Positions 23,537 to 38,500 of a stretch of 64,000 nucleotides of DNA are shown one piece after another. The notes below the pieces were generated by a model. It was not told the DNA's origin. It saw only the letters and a program-made list of their open reading frames with translations, and ran no database searches. The stretch is from positions 124,001 to 188,000 of the forward strand of contig NW_027488837.1 of the NCBI RefSeq assembly GCF_050948215.1, in the 5' to 3' direction. The DNA comes from Halictus rubicundus. Taxonomy: Eukaryota > Arthropoda > Insecta > Hymenoptera > Halictidae. Position numbers and translations under genes: made by a program. The first letter of the stretch is position 1; the number at the start of each line of letters is the position of its first letter.

Positions 23537-26200
23537 AGGATAGAGGATAGGATAGAGGATAGGATAGGATATAGGATAGGATGGGATAGAGGATAGGATA
23601 GGATAGAGGATAGGAAATGATAGAGGATAGGATAGGATAGAGGATAGGATAAAGGATTGGATAGGATAGAGGTCAGGATACGGTAGAGTATAGGGTAGGA
23701 TAGAGGATAGGATAGGATAGAGAATAGGATAGGAAAGAGGATAGGATAGGATAGTGGATAGGATAGGATAGAGGATATGATAGGATAGAGTATGGGATAG
23801 GGAAGAGGATAGGATAGGATAGAGGATAGGATAGGATATTGGATACGATAGGCTTGAGGATAGGTTTGGTGAGAGGATAGGATAGGATAAAGGATAGGAT
23901 AGGATAGTGGATAGGATAGGATAGAGGATAGCATAGAGAATAGGATAGGATACAGGATAGGATAGGCGATTGGATAGGATAGATGATATTATAGGAAAGA
24001 GGATATGATATGATAGAGGATACGATATTATAGAGGATAGGGTTGGATAGAGGATAGGATAGGATAGAGGATAGGATAGGATAGTGGATAGGATAGGATG
24101 AAGATAGGATAGGAAAGAGGATAGGATAGGATAGAGGAGAGGATAGGATAGAGGATAGGATAGGTTAGAGGATAGGATAGGATAGAGGATAGGATAGAGG
24201 ATTGGATAGGATAGTGGATACGATATTATAGAGGATAGGGTAGGATAGAGGATAGGATAGGATAGAGGATAGAATAGGATAGTGGATAGGATAGGATAGA
24301 CGATAGGATAGGATAGAGGATAGGATATGATAGAGGATAGGATAGGATAGAGTATAGGATAGGATAGAGTTTAGGATAGGATATAGGATAGGATGGGATA
24401 GAGGATAGGATAGGATAGAGTATAGGATAGGATAGAGTTTAGGATAGGATATAGGATAGGATGGGATAGAGGATAGGATAGGATAGAGGATAGGGTAGGA
24501 TAGAGGATAGGATAGGATAGGGGATTGGATCGGATACAGGATAGGATACGATAGAGGATAGGATAGGATAGAGGATAGGATAGGATAGAGGATAGGACAC
24601 GATAGAGGATAGGATAGGATAGAGGATAGGATAGAGGATAGGATAGAGGATGGGATAGGATAGTGGATACGATAGGATAGAGGATAGGATAGAGGATTGG
24701 ATAGGATAGAGGATATTATAGGATAGAGGATAGGATAGGATAGACGATAGGATAGGATAGAGGATAGGATATGATAGGATAGAGGATAGGATAGGATAGA
24801 TGATATTATAGGATAGAGGATAGGATAGGATAGGATAGAGGATAGGATAGGATAGAGGATAGGATAGGATAGAGGATAGGAGAGGATAGAGGATAGGATA
24901 GCATAGAGGATAGGATAGGATAGAGGATAGGATAGGATAGAGGATAGGATAGGATAGAGGATACGATAGGATAGAGGATAGGATAGGATAGAGGATAGGA
25001 TAGGATAGAGGACAGGATAGGATAGAGGATAGGATAGGATAGATGATATTATAGGATACAGGACAGGATTGGACAGAGGAAACGATATTATAGAGGATAG
25101 GATGGGATAGAGGATAAGATCGGATAGAGGATAGGATAGGGGATTGGATAGGATAGAGGATAGGATAGTATAGAGGATAGGATAGTATAGAGGATAGGAT
25201 AGGATAGAGGATAGGATAGGATAGAGGATAGGATAGGATATTGGATACGATAGGCTTGAGGATAGGATTGGAGAGAGGATAGGATAGGATAAAGGATAGG
25301 ATAGGATAGTGGATAGGATAGGATAGAGGATAGCATAGAGAATAGGATAGGATACAGGATAGGATAGGTGATTGGATAGGATAGATGATATTATAGGATA
25401 GAGGACAGGATAGGATAGAGGATACGATCTTATAGAGGATAGGATAGGATAGAGGAAAGGATAGGATAGTGGAAAGGATAGGATAGAGGATAGGACAGGG
25501 GACTGGATAGGATAGAGGATAGGAGACGAAAGAGGATAGGATTGGATAGAGAATAGGATAGAGGATAGGATAGAGGATTGGATAGGATAGAGGATATTAT
25601 AGGATAGAGGATAGGATATGATAGAGGATACTATATTATAGAGGATAGGATAGGATAGCGGATAGGATAGAATGGAGTATAGGATGGAATTGAGGATAGG
25701 ATAGGGTTGAGGATAGGATAGGATAGAGGATAGGATCGGATAGAGGATAGGATAGGGGATTGGACAGGAAAAAGGATAGGATAGGATAGAGGGTAGGATA
25801 GGATAGTCGATAGGATAGGATAGAGGATAGGACAGGATAGAGGATAGGTTAGGATAGAGGATAGGATACGATAGAGGATAGGATAGGATAAAGGATAGAG
25901 GATAGGATAGAGGATAGGATAGGATAGAGGATACGATATTATAGAGGATAGGATAGAGGATAGGACAGGATGGAGGATAGGATAGGTTAGAGGCTCGGAT
26001 AGGATAGAGGATTGGATAGGATAGAGGATAGAGGATAGGATAGGATAGAGGATAGGATAGGATAGAGGATAGGATAGGATAGAGGATAGGATAGGATAGA
26101 GGATAGCATAGGATAGAGGATAGGATAGGGTAGAGGATAGGATACGATAGAGGATAGGATAGGATAGAGGATAGGATAGGATAGAGAATAGGATAGGATA
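23537..26200. repeat. 17-bp satellite array, left copy of a 5.3 kb offset duplication
   Basis: Array without genes. The part from about 24,000 to 26,200 is repeated at about 29,385-31,510. Markers: ggttggatagagg at 24,041 and 29,425 (offset 5,384) and ggacacgatag at 24,595 and 29,911 (offset 5,316). The 68-bp change equals four monomers. Variants are denser than in the left arm (gacaggattggacag, gatcttatag, ggaattgagg). Confidence 0.9.
24160..24178. other. Empty retroposon site, closest relative of the filled sites
   Basis: Lies in the third copy of the local segment, directly downstream of retroposon copy 2, with matching flanks on both sides. It is the best internal reference for the pre-insertion allele. 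Confidence 0.8.
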
Positions 26201-29200
26201 GAGGATAGGATAGGATAGAGGATAGGATAGGATTGAGGATAGGATAGGATAGAAGATAGGATAGAAGATAGGATAGGATATAGGATAGGATAGGATAGAG
26301 GATAGGATAGGATAGAGGATAGGATAGGATAGAGGATAGGATATAATAGATAATAGGATAGGGTAGAGGATAGGATAGGATAGAGGAGAGGATAGGAAAG
26401 AGGATAGGATAGGATAGTGGATAGGATAGGATAGAGGATATGATAGGATAGAGTATGGGATAGGGAAGAGGATGGGATAGGATAGAGAATAGCGTAGGAT
26501 AGATTATATTATAGGATAGAGGATAGGATAGGATAGAGGATAGTATAGGATTCGATTGAGGATAGCATATGATAGAGGATAGGATAGAGTATAGGATAGA
26601 GGATTGGATAGGATAGAGGATAGAGGATAGGATAGGATAGAGGATAGGATAGGATAGAGGATAGGATAGGATAGAGGATAGGATAGGATAGAGGATAGGA
26701 TAGGATAGAGGATAGGATAGGATAGAGGATAGGATAGGATAGAGGATAGGATAGGATTGAGGATAGGATAGTATAGAAGATAGGATAGGATATAGGATAG
26801 GATAGGATAGAGGATACGATAGGATAGAGGATAGGATAGGATAGAGGATAGGATAGGATAGAAGATAGGATAGGATAGAGGTTAGGATACGATAGATGAT
26901 ATGATAGGATAGGATAGAGGATAGGATAGCACGGAGGATAGGATACGATAGATGATATGATAGGATAGGATAGAGGATAGGATAGCATGGAGGATAGGAT
27001 AGGATTAAGGATAGGATAGGTTAGAGGATAGGATAGGATAGAGGATAGGATAGGATAGAGGATAGGAAATGATAGAGGATAGGATAGGATAGAGGATAGG
27101 ATAAAGGATTGGATAGGATAGAGGACAAGATACGATAGAGTATAGGATAGGATAGGGGATAGGATAGGATAGAGAATAGGATAGGAAAGAGGATAGGATA
27201 GGATAGTGGATAGGATAGGATAGAGGATATGATAGGATAGAGTATGGGATAGGGAAGAGGATGGGATAGGATAGAGAATAGCGTAGGATAGATGATATTA
27301 TAGGATAGAGGATAGTATAGAATTCGATTGAGGATAGCATATGATAGAGGATAGGATAGAGTATAGGATAGAGGATTGGAAAGGATAGAGGATAGAGGAT
27401 AGGATAGGATAGAGGATAGGATAGGATAGAGGATAGGATAGGATAGAGGATAGGATAGGATTGAGGATAGGATAGGATAGAAGATAGGATAGAAGATAGG
27501 ATATGATATAGGATAGGATAGGATAGAGGATAGGATAGGATAGAGGATAGGATAGGATAGAGGATAGGATATAATAGATAATAGGATAGGGTAGAGGATA
27601 GGATAGGATAGAGGAGAGGATAGGAAAGAGGATAGGATAGGATAGTGGATAGGATAGGATAGAGGATATGATAGGATAGAGTATGGGATAGGGAAGAGGA
27701 TAGGATAGGATAGAGGATAGGATAGGATAGAGGATAGGATAGGATAGAGGATAGGATAGGATAGAGGATAGGATAGGATAGTGGATAGGATAGGATAGAG
27801 GTTTGGATAGGATAGAGGATAGGATAGGATAGAGGATAGGATAGGATATAGGATACGATATAGGATTGGATAGAATAGAGGATAGGATAGGAAAGAGGAT
27901 AGGATAGGATAGAGGATAGGATAGGATAGAGGATAGGATAGGATAGAGAATGGGATAGGATAGAGGATAAGATATTATAGAGTATAGGATAGGGTAGAGG
28001 ATAGGATAGGATAGAGGATAGGATAGGATAGACGATAGGATAGGATACAGGATAGGATATGATAGAGAATAGGATAGGATATTGGATAGGATGGGATAGA
28101 GGATAGGATAGGATAGAGGATAGGATAGGATAGAGGATAGGATACGATAGATGATATTATAGGATAGGATAGAGGATAGGATACGATAGATGATATGATA
28201 GGATAGGATAGAGGATAGGATAGCATGGAGGATAGGATAGGATTAAGGATAGGATAGGTTAGAGGATAGGATAGGATAGAGGATAGGATAGGATAGAGGA
28301 TAGGAAATGATAGAGGATAGGATAGGATAGAGGATAGGATAAAGGATTGGATAGGATAGAGGACAGGATACGGTAGAGTATAGGGTAGGATAGAGGATAG
28401 GATAGGATAGAGAATAGGATAGGAAAGAGGATAGGATAGGATAGTGGATAGGATAGGATAGAGGATATGATACGATAGAGTATGGGATAGGGAAGAGGAT
28501 GGGATAGGATTCAGAATAGCGTAGGATAGATGATATTATAGGATAGAGGATAGGATAGGATTCGATTGAGGATAGCATATGATAGAGGATAGGATAGAGT
28601 ATAGGATAGAGGATTGGAAAGGATAGAGGATAGAGGATAGGATAGGATAGAGGATGGGATAGGATAGAGGATAGGATAGGATAGAGGATAGGATAGGATT
28701 GAGGATAGGATAGGATAGAAGATAGGATAGGATATAGGATATGATAGGATAGAGGATAGGATAGGATAGAGGATAGGATAGGATAGAGGATAGGATAGGA
28801 TAGAGGATATGATATTATAGAGGATAGGATAGGGTAGAGGATAGGATAGGATAGAGGATAGGATAGGATAGACGATAGGATAGGATAGAGGATAGGATAT
28901 GATAGAGGATAGGATAGGATAGAGTATAGGATAGGATAGAGGATAGGATAGGATATAGGATAGGATGGGATAGAGGATAGGATAGGATAGAGGATAGGAA
29001 ATGATAGAGGATAGGATAGGATAGAGGATAGGATAAAGGATTGGATAGGATAGAGGTCAGGATACGGTAGAGTATAGGGTAGGATAGAGGATAGGATAGG
29101 ATAGAGAATAGGATAGGAAAGAGGATAGGATAGGATAGTGGATAGGATAGGATAGAGGATATGATAGGATAGAGTATGGGATAGGGAAGAGGATAGGATA

Positions 29201-31510
29201 GGATAGAGGATAGGATAGGATATTGGATACGATAGGCTTGAGGATAGGTTTGGTGAGAGCATAGGATAGGATAAAGGATAGGATAGGATAGTGGATAGGA
29301 TAGGATAGAGGATAGCATAGAGAATAGGATAGGATACAGGATAGGATAGGCGATTGGATAGGATAGATGATATTATAGGAAAGAGGATATGATATGATAG
29401 AGGATACGATATTATAGAGGATAGGGTTGGATAGAGGATAGGATAGGATAGAGGATAGGATAGGATAGTGGATAGGATAGGATGAAGATAGGATAGGAAA
29501 GAGGATAGGATAGGATAGAGGAGAGGATAGGATAGAGGATAGGATAGGTTAGAGGATAGGATAGGATAGAGGATAGGATAGAGGATTGGATAGGATAGTG
29601 GATACGATATTATAGAGGATAGGGTAGGATAGAGGATAGGATAGGATAGAGGATAGAATAGGATAGTGGATAGGATAGGATAGACGATAGGATAGGATAG
29701 AGGATAGGATATGATAGAGGATAGGATAGGATAGAGTATAGGATAGGATAGAGTTTAGGATAGGATATAGGATAGGATGGGATAGAGGATAGGATAGGAT
29801 AGAGTATAGGATAGGATAGAGTTTAGGATAGGATATAGGATAGGATGGGATAGAGGATAGGATACGATAGAGGATAGGATAGGATAGAGGATAGGATAGG
29901 ATAGAGGATAGGACACGATAGAGGATAGGATAGGATAGAGGATAGGATAGAGGATAGGATAGAGGATGGGATAGGATAGTGGATACGATAGGATAGAGGA
30001 TAGGATAGAGGATTGGATAGGATAGAGGATATTATAGGATAGAGGATAGGATAGGATAGACGATAGGATAGGATAGAGGATAGGATATGATAGGATAGAG
30101 GATAGGATAGGATAGATGATATTATAGGATAGAGGATAGGATAGGATAGGATAGAGGATAGGATAGGATAGAGGATAGGATAGGATAGAGGATAGGAGAG
30201 GATAGAGGATAGGATAGCATAGAGGATAGGATAGGATAGAGGATAGGATAGGATAGAGGATAGGATAGGATAGAGGATACGATAGGATAGAGGATAGGAT
30301 AGGATAGAGGATAGGATAGGATAGAGGATAGGATAGGATAGAGGATAGGATAGGATAGATGATATTATAGGATACAGGACAGGATTGGACAGAGGAAACG
30401 ATATTATAGAGGATAGGATGGGATAGAGGATAAGATCGGATAGAGGATAGGATAGGGGATTGGATAGGATAGAGGATAGGATAGTATAGAGGATAGGATA
30501 GTATAGAGGATAGGATAGGATAGAGGATAGGATAGGATAGAGGATAGGATAGGATATTGGATACGATAGGCTTGAGGATAGGATTGGAGAGAGGATAGGA
30601 TAGGATAAAGGATAGGATAGGATAGTGGATAGGATAGGATAGAGGATAGCATAGAGAATAGGATAGGATACAGGATAGGATAGGTGATTGGATAGGATAG
30701 ATGATATTATAGGATAGAGGACAGGATAGGATAGAGGATACGATCTTATAGAGGATAGGATAGGATAGAGGAAAGGATAGGATAGTGGAAAGGATAGGAT
30801 AGAGGATAGGACAGGGGACTGGATAGGATAGAGGATAGGAGACGAAAGAGGATAGGATTGGATAGAGAATAGGATAGAGGATAGGATAGAGGATTGGATA
30901 GGATAGAGGATATTATAGGATAGAGGATAGGATATGATAGAGGATACTATATTATGGAGGATAGGATAGGATAGCGGATAGGATAGAATGGAGTATAGGA
31001 TGGAATTGAGGATAGGATAGGGTTGAGGATAGGATAGGATAGAGGATAGGATCGGATAGAGGATAGGATAGGGGATTGGACAGGAAAAAGGATAGGATAG
31101 GATAGAGGGTAGGATAGGATAGTCGATAGGATAGGATAGAGGATAGGACAGGATAGAGGATAGGTTAGGATAGAGGATAGGATACGATAGAGGATAGGAT
31201 AGGATAAAGGATAGAGGATAGGATAGAGGATAGGATAGGATAGAGGATACGATATTATAGAGGATAGGATAGAGGATAGGACAGGATGGAGGATAGGATA
31301 GGTTAGAGGCTCGGATAGGATAGAGGATTGGATAGGATAGAGGATAGAGGATAGGATAGGATAGAGGATAGGATAGGATAGAGGATAGTGTAGGATAGAG
31401 GATAGGATAGGATAGAGGATAGCATAGGATAGAGGATAGGATAGGGTAGAGGATAGGATACGATAGAGGATAGGATAGGATAGAGGATAGGATAGGATAG
31501 AGAATAGGAT
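26201..31510. repeat. 17-bp satellite array with interleaved duplications
   Basis: Array without genes. It includes the right copy (29,385-31,510) of the 24-26 kb segment and the left copy (about 26,910-27,960) of a segment that returns at about 33,230-34,870 at an offset of 6,321. A new marker appears here: attcgattgaggatagcatatg at 26,5xx, 27,3xx and 28,56x, partly as an EcoRI site (27,320). Confidence 0.88.
29544..29562. other. Empty retroposon site
   Basis: Same uninterrupted 19 bp in the segment that duplicates the 24 kb region at an offset of about 5,384. Confidence 0.75.
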
Positions 31511-34500
31511 AGGATAGATGATATTATAGGATAGATTATACGATATTATAGGGGATAGGATAGAATAGAGGATGGGATAGGATAGAGTACAGGATAGGAT
31601 ACAGGATAGGATAGGATACAGGATAGGATAGAGGATAGGATGGGATGGAGGATAGGATAGGATAGAGGATAGGATAGGATAGAGGATATTATAGGACAGA
31701 GGATAGGATAGGATAGGATTGAGGATAGGATAGGATAGAGGATACGATATTATAGAGGATATTATAGGATAGAGGATAGGATAGGATAGAGGATATTATA
31801 GGATAGAGAATAGGATAGGAAAGAGGATAGGATATGATAGAGGATAGGATAGGATTGAGGACAGGATAAAATAGAGGATAGGATAATATAGAAGATAGGA
31901 TAGGATAGAGGATAGGATAGGATAGAGGATAGGATAGGATAGAGGATAGGATAGGATAGAAGATAGGATAGGATAGAGGATAGGATACGATAGATGATAT
32001 GATAGGATAGGATAGAGGATAGGATAGCATGGAGGATAGGATAGGATTAAGGATAGGATAGGTTAGAGGATAGGATAGGATAGAGGATAGGATAGGATAG
32101 AGGATAGGAAAGGATAGAGGATAGGAAAGGATAGAGGATAGGATAAAGGATTGGATAGGATAGAGGACAGGATACGATAAAGTATAGGATAGGATAGAGG
32201 ATAGGAAATGATAGAGGATAGGATAGGATAGAGGATAGGATAAAGGATTGGATAGGATAGAGGACAAGATACGATAGAGGATAGGATAGGATAGGGGATA
32301 GGATAGGATAGAGAATAGGATAGGAAAGAGGATAGGATAGGATAGTGTATAGGATAGGATAGAGGATATGATAGGATAGAGTATGGGATAGGGAAGAGGA
32401 TGGGATAGGATAGAGAATAGCGTAGGATAGATGATATTATAGGATAGAGGATAGTATAGAATTCGATTGAGGATAGCATATGATAGAGGATAGGATAGAG
32501 TATAGGATAGAGGATTGGAAAGGATAGAGGATAGAGGATAGGATAGGATAGAGGATAGGATAGGATAGAGGATAGGATAGGATAGAGGATAGGATAGGAT
32601 AGAGGATAGGATAGGATTGAGGATAGGATAGGATAGAAGATAGGATAGAAGATAGGATAGGATATAGGATAGGATAGGATAGAGGATAGGATAGGATAGA
32701 GGATAGGATAGGATAGAGGATAGGATAGGATAGAGGATAGGATATAATAGATAATAGGATAGGGTAGAGGATAGGATAGGATAGAGGAGAGGATAGGAAA
32801 GAGGATAGGATAGGATAGTGGATAGGATAGGATAGAGGATATGATAGGATAGAGTATGGGATAGGGAAGAGGATGGGATAGGATAGAGAATAGCGTAGGA
32901 TAGATTATATTATAGGATACAGGATAGGATAGGATAGGATAGAGGATAGTATAGGATTCGATTGAGGATAGCATATGATAGAGGATAGGATAGAGTATAG
33001 GATAGAGGATTGGATAGGATAGAGGATAGAGGATAGGATAGGATAGAGGATAGGATAGGATAGAGGATAGGATAGGATAGAGGATAGGATAGGATAGAGG
33101 ATAGGATAGGATAGAGGATAGGATAGGATAGAGGATAGGATAGGATTGAGGATAGGATAGTATAGAGGATAGGATAGGATAGAAGATAGGATAGGATAGA
33201 GGATAGGATACGATAGATGATATGATAGGATAGGATAGAGGATAGGATAGCACGGAGGATAGGATACGATAGATGATATGATAGGATAGGATAGAGGATA
33301 GGATAGCATGGAGGATAGGATAGGATTAAGGATAGGATAGGTTAGAGGATAGGATAGGATAGAGGATAGGATAGGATAGAGGATAGGAAATGATAGAGGA
33401 TAGGATAGGATAGAGGATAGGATAAAGGATTGGATAGGATAGAGGACAAGATACGATAGAGTATAGGATAGGATAGGGGATAGGATAGGATAGAGAATAG
33501 GATAGGAAAGAGGATAGGATAGGATAGTGGATAGGATAGGATAGAGGATATGATAGGATAGAGTATGGGATAGGGAAGAGGATGGGATAGGATAGAGAAT
33601 AGCGTAGGATAGATGATATTATAGGATAGAGGATAGTATAGAATTCGATTGAGGATAGCATATGATAGAGGATAGGATAGAGTATAGGATAGAGGATTGG
33701 AAAGGATAGAGGATAGAGGATAGGATAGGATAGAGGATAGGATAGGATAGAGGATAGGATAGGATAGAGGATAGGATAGGATTGAGGATAGGATAGGATA
33801 GAAGATAGGATAGAAGATAGGATAGGATATAGGATAGGATAGGATAGAGGATAGGATAGGATAGAGGATAGGATAGGATAGAGGATAGGATAGGATAGAG
33901 GATAGGATATAATAGATAATAGGATAGGGTAGAGGATAGGATAGGATAGAGGAGAGGATAGGAAAGAGGATAGGATAGGATAGTGGATAGGATAGGATAG
34001 AGGATATGATAGGATAGAGTATGGGATAGGGAAGAGGATAGGATAGGATAGAGGATAGGATAGGATAGAGGATAGGATAGGATAGAGGATAGGATAGGAT
34101 AGAGGATAGGATAGGATAGTGGATAGGATAGGATAGAGGTTTGGATAGGATAGAGGATAGCATATGATAGAGGATAGGATAGAGTATAGGATAGAGGATT
34201 GGAAAGGATAGAGGATAGAGGATAGGATAGGATAGAGGATAGGATAGGATAGAGGATAGGATAGGATAGAGGATAGGATAGGATTGAGGATAGGATAGGA
34301 TAGAAGATAGGATAGAAGATAGGATAGGATATAGGATAGGATAGGATAGAGGATAGGATAGGATAGAGGATAGGATAGGATAGAGGATAGGATATAATAG
34401 ATAATAGGATAGGGTAGAGGATAGGATAGGATAGAGGAGAGGATAGGAAAGAGGATAGGATAGGATAGTGGATAGGATAGGATAGAGGATATGATAGGAT

Positions 34501-35500
34501 AGAGTATGGGATAGGGAAGAGGATAGGATAGGATAGAGGATAGGATAGGATAGAGGATAGGATAGGATAGAGGATAGGATAGGATAGAGGATAGGATAGG
34601 ATAGAGGATAGGATAGGATAGTGGATAGGATAGGATAGAGGTTTGGATAGGATAGAGGATAGGATAGGATAGAGGATAGGATAGGATATAGGATACGATA
34701 TAGGATTGGATAGAATAGAGGATAGGATAGGAAAGAGGATAGGATAGGATAGAGGATAGGATAGGATAGAGGATAGGATAGGATAGAGGATACGATATAG
34801 GATTGGATAGGATAGAGGATAGGATAGGAAAGAGGATAGGATAGGATAGAGAATGGGATAGGATAGAGGATAAGATATTATAGAGGATAGGATAGGGTAG
34901 AGGATAGGATAGGATAGAGGATAGGATAGGATAGACGATAGGATAGGATACAGGATAGGATATGATAGAGAATAGGATAGGATATTGGATAGGATGGGAT
35001 AGAGGATAGGATAGGATAGAGGATAGGGTAGGATGGAGGATAGGATAGGATAGGGGATAGCATAAGATAGAGGATAGGATAGGATAGAGGATAGGAGAGG
35101 ATAGAAGATAGGATAGCATAGAGGATAGGATAGAGGATAGGATAGAGGATTGGATAGGATAGATGATATTATAGGAAAGAGGATACGATAGGATGGAGGA
35201 TAGGATAGGATAGAGGATCAGATAGGATAGCGGCAAAGGATAGCATAGAGTATAGGATAGGATAGAGGATAGGATAGGATAGAGGATATGATAAGATTGA
35301 GTATAGGATATAGGATTGGATAGGATAGAGGATAGGATACGATAGAGGATTGGATGGAATAGAAGATACGATAGAGAATAGGATAGTATAGAGGATATGA
35401 TAGGATAGAGGATACTATAGGATAGAGGATACGATAGGATAGAGGATAGGATAGGATAGATGATATTATAGGATAGAGGACAGGATAGGACAGAGGAAAC
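31511..35500. repeat. 17-bp satellite array with a 502-bp tandem duplication
   Basis: Array without genes. It carries the right copy of the 27 kb segment (aattcgattg at 27,321 and 33,642). Inside that copy a tandem duplication of about 502 bp has been added: catatgatag at 33,659 and 34,161, and gtttggatagg at 34,140 and 34,641. From about 34,900 the gataagatattatagagg and gcggcaaagg variants appear and mark the next domain. Confidence 0.88.
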
Positions 35501-38500
35501 GATATTATAGAGGATAGGATAGGATAGAGGATAAGATCGGATAGAGGATAGGATAGGGGGTTGGATAGGATAGAGGATAGGATAGGATAGAGGATAGGAT
35601 AGTATAGAGGATAGGATAGGATAGAGGATAGGATAGGATAGAGGATAGGATAGGATAGAGGATAGGGTAGGATATTGGATACGATAGGATTGAAGATAGG
35701 ATTGGAGAGAGGATAGGATAGGATAAAGGATAGGATAGAATAGTGGATAGGATAGGATAGAGGATAGCATAGAGAATAGGGTAGGATACAGGATAGGATA
35801 GGCGATTGGATAGGATAGATGATATTATAGGAAAGAGGATATGATATGATAGAGGATACGATATTATAGAGGATAGGGTAGGATAGAGGATAGGATAGGA
35901 TAGAGGATAGGATAGGATACAGGATAGGATATGATAGAGAATAGGATAGGATATTGGATAGGATGGGATAGAGGATAGGATAGGATAGAGGATAGGGTAG
36001 GATGGAGGATAGGATAGGATAGGGGATAGCATAAGATAGAGGATAGGATAGGATAGAGAATAGGAGAGGATAGAAGATAGGATAGCATAGAGGATAGGAT
36101 AGAGGATAGGATAGAGGATTGGATAGGATAGATGATATTATAGGAAAGAGGATACGATAGGATGGAGGATAGGATAGGATAGAGGATCAGATAGGATAGC
36201 GGCAAAGGATAGCATAGAGTATAGGATAGGATAGAGGATAGGATAGGATAGAGGATATGATAGGATTGAGTATAGGATATAGGATTGGATAGGATAGAGG
36301 ATAGGATACGATAGAGGATTGGATGGAATAGAAGATACGATAGAGAATAGGATAGTATAGAGGATATGATAGGATAGAGGATACGATAGGATAGAGGATA
36401 CGATAGGATAGAGGATAGGATAGGATAGATGATATTATAGGATAGAGGACAGGATAGGACAGAGGAAACGATATTATAGAGGATAGGATAGGATAGAGGA
36501 TAAGATCGGATAGAGGATAGGATAGGGGATTGGATAGGATAGAGGATAGGATAGGATAGAGGATAGGATAGTATAGAGGATAGGATAGGATAGAGGATAG
36601 GATAGGATAGAGGATAGGATAGGATAGAGGATAGGATAGGATATTGGATACGATAGGATTGAAGATAGGATTGGAGAGAGGATAGGATAGGATAAAGGAT
36701 AGGATAGAATAGTGGATAGGATAGGATAGAGGATAGCATAGAGAATAGGGTAGGATACAGGATAGGATAGGCGATTGGATAGGATAGATGATATTATAGG
36801 AAAGAGGATATGATATGATAGAGGATACGATATTATAGAGGATAGGGTAGGATAGAGGATAGGATAGGATAGAGGATAGGATAGGATAGTGGATAGAATA
36901 GGATTGAGGATAGGATAGGAAAGAGGATAGGATAGGATAGAGGAGAGGATAGGATAGATGATTGGATAGGATAGAGGATACGATCTTCTAGAGGATAGGA
37001 TAGGATAGAGGAAAGGATAGGATAGTGGAAAGGATAGGATAGAGGATAGGATAGGGGATTGGATAGGATAGAGGATAGGAGGCGAAATAGGATAGGATTG
37101 GATACAGAATAGGATAGAGGATTGGATAGGATTGAAGATAGGATAGGATAGCGGATAGGATAGGATGGAGTATAGGATAGAATTGAGGATAGGATAGGAA
37201 CGAGGATAGGATAGGATAGAGAATAGGATAGGATAGATGATATTATAGGATAGAGGATACGATATTATAGGGGATAGGATAGTATAGAGGATAGGATAGG
37301 ATACAGGATAGGATAGGATACAGGATAGGATAGGATAGAGGATAGGATAGGATAGATGATATTATAGGATAGAGGACAGGATAGGACAGAGGAAACGATA
37401 TTATAGAGGATAGGATAGGATAGAGGATAAGATCGGATAGAGGATAGGATAGGGGATTGGATAGGATAGAGGATAGGATAGGATAGAGGATAGGATAGGA
37501 TATTGGATACGATAGGATTGAAGATAGGATTGGAGAGAGGATAGGATAGGATAAAGGATAGGATAGAATAGTGGATAGGATAGGATAGAGGATAGCATAG
37601 AGAATAGGGTAGGATACAGGATAGGATAGGCGATTGGATAGGATAGATGATATTATAGGAAAGAGGATATGATATGATAGAGGATACGATATTATAGAGG
37701 ATAGGGTAGGATAGAGGATAGGATAGGATAGAGGATAGGATAGGATAGTGGATAGGATAGGATTGAGGATAGGATAGGAAAGAGGATAGGATAGGAAAGA
37801 GGATAGGATAGGATAGAGAATGGGATAGGATAGAGGATAGGATAGGATAGAGGATAGCACAGAGAATAGGATAGGATAGAGAATATGATAGGGGATTGGA
37901 TAGGATAGATGATAGGATAGGATTGAGGATAGGATAGGAAAGAGGATATGATAGGAAAGAGATTCGGATAGGGTAGATGATGTTATAGGAAAGAGGATAG
38001 GATATGATAGCGGATACGATATTATAGAGAATAGGATAGGATGGAGGATAGGATAGGATAGGATAGAGGATAGGATAGAGGATTGGATGGGATAGAGGAT
38101 AGGAAATGATAGAGTATAGGATAGGATAGAGGATAGGATAGGATAGAGAATAGGATAGGAAAGAGGATAGGGTAGGATAGAGGAGAGGATAGGATTGAGG
38201 ATAGGATAGGATAGAGGATAGGGTAGGATGGAGGATAGGATAGGATAGAAGATAGGATAGGATAGAGGATAGGATACGATAGATGATATGATAGGATAGG
38301 ATAGAGGATAGGATAGCATGGAGGATAGGATAGGATTAAGGATAGGATAGGTTAGAGGATAGGATAGGATAGAGGATAGGATAGAGAATAGGATAGGATG
38401 GAGGATAGGATAGGATAGAGGATAGGATAGGATAGAGGATATTATAGGACAGAGGATAGGATAGGATAGGATTGAGGATAGGATAGGATAGAGGATACGA

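Larger units (their letters stand above)
22472..23566. repeat. Segmental duplication carrying the retroposon, copy 2
   Basis: Same segment at an offset of 1,477 bp. Right after it, from about 23,570, a third copy of the satellite part begins. That copy has lost about 100 bp (six units) and has no retroposon; its empty site is at 24,160-24,178. Confidence 0.85.
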
